DNA of 64,000 nt from Hyphomicrobium sp. (GTDB taxonomy: Bacteria > Pseudomonadota > Alphaproteobacteria > Rhizobiales > Hyphomicrobiaceae): NCBI GenBank assembly GCA_003987725.1, contig RXJH01000005.1, positions 206,328 through 270,327 of the forward strand, written 5' to 3'. The notes beneath the pieces are model-generated. The model was not told the origin of the DNA. It did not search any database and saw nothing but the letters and a program-made list of their open reading frames with translations. Of the stretch, positions 60,842 through 64,000 are shown one piece after another. The translations under genes and the position numbers were made by a program. Position 1 is the first letter of the stretch; each line of letters starts with the position of its first letter.

Positions 60842-62425
60842 ATGTCGCTTCTCTATCGTATCGTCTACGCCACGCACGCGAACGGCACGCATCATAAGCT
60901 CGCGCTCGATGCGCTGAGTGCCTTGGAGCGCGACGACAAGGAAGAATGGACACGCGTCTTCCTGAAGCATGTCGAGCTGTATCTCAAAGGTTCGAAAGAC
61001 CCGGACAACACGTTCAAGGATTTCAAGAACCACGTCCTCCATGTCTCGGAAAACTACTGGGGCGGCGCGATCGAGAAGGTGAACGAATGGTACGGCCGCA
61101 CCGTCTTCGAACTTAAAGCCCGCAACTGGCCCGAAGCCGTCTACGCAGCGGGCGTGCTGAGCCACTACTTCACCGATCCCGTCATGCCGTTTCACACCGG
61201 CCAGACGGAAGCTGAAAACGCGGTCCATCGCGCCACCGAATGGAGCATCAATCGCTCTTACGGTGCGTTGCGCGCGCTCGGCGAACAGCGTTACGGCTCC
61301 CCCGACATTCGCATTTCGGGCGGGCCACGCTGGCTTTCCGAACTCGTCTGCAGCAACGCCGAGTTCTCGCATCGCTATTACGAAAAGCTCATCGCCCACT
61401 ATGACATTCACAAGGGCGCGACACGGCCTGAGGAAGGCCTCGACAACATCGGCAGGAACATCGTCGCCGAGCTTTTGATTTACGCCTCCGCGAGCTTCGG
61501 TAAGGTTCTCGATCGCGCCATCACCGAAGCGAACGCGCTGGTGCCCGAGGTGACGCTGACCGCCGAAACGTTCCTCAGCCTGACTGAAATCCCGCGCAAG
61601 TTCATTGAAAAGCGCCTCGCGAATGCCGAGGACCGGAAGCTCGTCGCCGCCATTTACGACGAACTCCGCGCCACCGGCATCGTCCGCAATTCGCTCTCGG
61701 AAGACGACAAGACCATTCGCGAGTTGCACTACACGGAAGTTTTGGCACCGAAGCTCGCCGAACGCAGCGAAGCGCGCGCCGCCCGTATCGAAGGTCGCGA
61801 CGACACTCCGCTCGAACTCGCAGTCGCCAAATCGGCCGTTGCTTTGAACGCAATCTCGGAACAGCCGCCGGCGCTTCCCGATGCGCCGATGCCGAGGCCG
61901 CGTGCGGAGACGATGGCCGCGCAGGCCGATCAAATCCGTGCCGCCGACCGATCACCGCCGCGCCCCGCGCGCCAGTTGGACGAGCGGTTGCCGGGAGCCC
62001 ATGCCTACCTGACGGCGGACGATCCGCTCGAAGCCGCACCGTCGATCGGTCCGAAAACGGCCGACCGGATCGCTGCGGCGGGCGTCTACAGCGTCGGCGA
62101 TTTCCTCGCGCAAGATCCCGAGAAACTTGCCGAAGCCCTGGACGACCCGCATTTCGACGCCGAAACGCTTCTCGATTGGCAGGATCAGGCGCGCTTGGTG
62201 ATGGCGGTGCCGGGCCTCAGAGGCACGCACGCGCAGTTGCTCGTCGGCGCCGGATACCGCACGGCACAGGCGGTCGCCGAAGCCGACCCCATCGCACTTT
62301 CCGCGAACGTGTTGCGGTTCGTCACGACGTCCGCCGGAAAACGCGTTCTCCGCGAAGGCCGCCCGCCTGACATCGAGAAAATCAAAGGCTGGGTCGCCGT
62401 CGCCAAGCAAGCCGTCGCGGCTTAG
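60842..62425 (+). CDS. Zinc-dependent phospholipase C-like protein fused to DUF4332 (helix-hairpin-helix)
   Basis: A 527-residue protein. Residues 1-190 look like the zinc-dependent phospholipase C/S1-P1 nuclease helical fold: early His in THHKLALDAL, the signature AGVLSHYFTDPVMPFHTGQT near 105-125 and a conserved ENAVHRATEWSINRSY. The middle is helical and Ala/Arg/Pro-rich (about 310-380). The last 140 residues are DUF4332, with helix-hairpin-helix turns SIGPKTADRIAAAGVYSVGD and AVPGLRGTHAQLLVGAGYRT. There is no signal peptide. The pairing of a metal hydrolase-like fold with HhH repeats suggests nucleic acid as substrate, but this is inference. GAGG lies 6 bp before the ATG. Confidence 0.85.
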   Translation: MSLLYRIVYATHANGTHHKLALDALSALERDDKEEWTRVFLKHVELYLKGSKDPDNTFKDFKNHVLHVSENYWGGAIEKVNEWYGRTVFELKARNWPEAVYAAGVLSHYFTDPVMPFHTGQTEAENAVHRATEWSINRSYGALRALGEQRYGSPDIRISGGPRWLSELVCSNAEFSHRYYEKLIAHYDIHKGATRPEEGLDNIGRNIVAELLIYASASFGKVLDRAITEANALVPEVTLTAETFLSLTEIPRKFIEKRLANAEDRKLVAAIYDELRATGIVRNSLSEDDKTIRELHYTEVLAPKLAERSEARAARIEGRDDTPLELAVAKSAVALNAISEQPPALPDAPMPRPRAETMAAQADQIRAADRSPPRPARQLDERLPGAHAYLTADDPLEAAPSIGPKTADRIAAAGVYSVGDFLAQDPEKLAEALDDPHFDAETLLDWQDQARLVMAVPGLRGTHAQLLVGAGYRTAQAVAEADPIALSANVLRFVTTSAGKRVLREGRPPDIEKIKGWVAVAKQAVAA

Positions 62426-62473
62426 CTTCGCTTCTCTACGTCATCCTCGGACGAGCTCAAGCACTCCGCATCC

Positions 62474-62622
62474 CGTCATCCTCGGACGAGCGCGGCAAAG
62501 CCGCGTCGAATTCCGGGGATCCAGCGTAAGAGTCGTCGCAAGACGCAATAACGAGCCTTCGGCACTTCTTACGCTGGATTCCCGAACGGCATCGCCATGG
62601 CTCAGCCGTTCGAGAATGACGG
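62474..62622. repeat. Dispersed palindromic repeat, copy C
   Basis: Starts CGTCATCCTCGGACGAGCG and ends TTCGAGAATGACGG, with AAGACGCAATAACGAGCC inside. CCAGCGTAAGAG and CTTCTTACGCTGG near its middle pair, so the unit folds into a hairpin. A partial start of a further copy (CGTCATCCTCGGACGAG) lies at 62439. It occupies the gap before the TPP riboswitch. Confidence 0.8.
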
Positions 62623-62682
62623 TTTTCCCGCTTCCACCAAACGCCTTGCCAACCAAGCGCAACGGAGCGACAATGCTCTCGT

Positions 62683-64000
<1,318 letters not shown>

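Overview
The window (64 kb, GC-rich apart from one AT-rich gene) looks like chromosome of an alphaproteobacterium of the order Hyphomicrobiales, most likely Hyphomicrobium or a close relative. The pointers are the clpS-clpA pair, a suf cluster led by an Rrf2/IscR-type regulator, the FYDLN (TIGR02300), Usg, DUF1285 and DUF930 proteins, a trifunctional-less (no RHH domain) PutA, an HWE-type histidine kinase, and a MoxR-DUF58-BatA-type gene row. The genus is an inference from gene content, not a database match.

Layout. 0-16 kb is housekeeping: a GNAT-fold protein cut by the left edge, a HIT protein, clpA/clpS (minus strand, with a good terminator), a D,D-carboxypeptidase with a SPOR domain, a cupin, putA, panC, parE and a fatty acid desaturase. 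16-19 kb holds an aquaporin and a DEAD-box helicase with a long basic tail. 19-29 kb is a minus-strand iron-sulfur cluster: an Rrf2 regulator fused in one reading frame to a cysteine desulfurase, then sufB, two small membrane proteins, sufC, sufD, sufS, sufT, sufA and a TfoX-like protein. Two small exported proteins on the opposite strand interrupt it. A near-perfect palindrome upstream of the fusion is a candidate operator. 29-37 kb has an alpha/beta hydrolase with an Arg/Glu repeat tail, anmK, tyrS, a large AsmA/YhdP-type envelope protein, Bcp peroxiredoxin and a bactofilin.

37-48 kb is a looser region of small envelope, stress and regulatory proteins (two acetyltransferase/lipoprotein genes, MarC, Usg, a membrane histidine kinase, DUF2188, FYDLN, DUF930, PsiF, MFS, LuxR). 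48-52 kb is the accessory spot: an AT-rich gene for a candidate PD-(D/E)XK nuclease, a glycosyltransferase bracketed by a 40-bp direct repeat, and copies of a 140-150 bp dispersed palindromic repeat on one side. 52-62 kb is a tight plus-strand row: moxR, DUF58, a BatA/DUF4159 protein, a second large membrane protein, a dehydrogenase-like protein lacking its catalytic lysine, and a phospholipase-C-like protein fused to DUF4332. The window ends with a third copy of the dispersed repeat, a TPP riboswitch and the start of thiC.

The most interesting items are the IscR-cysteine desulfurase fusion with its palindrome, the AT-rich nuclease gene with its repeat-marked surroundings, the plus-strand insert in the suf run, and the catalytically dead dehydrogenase beside the MoxR row. 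No CRISPR array, rRNA, tRNA, prophage or transposase was found.
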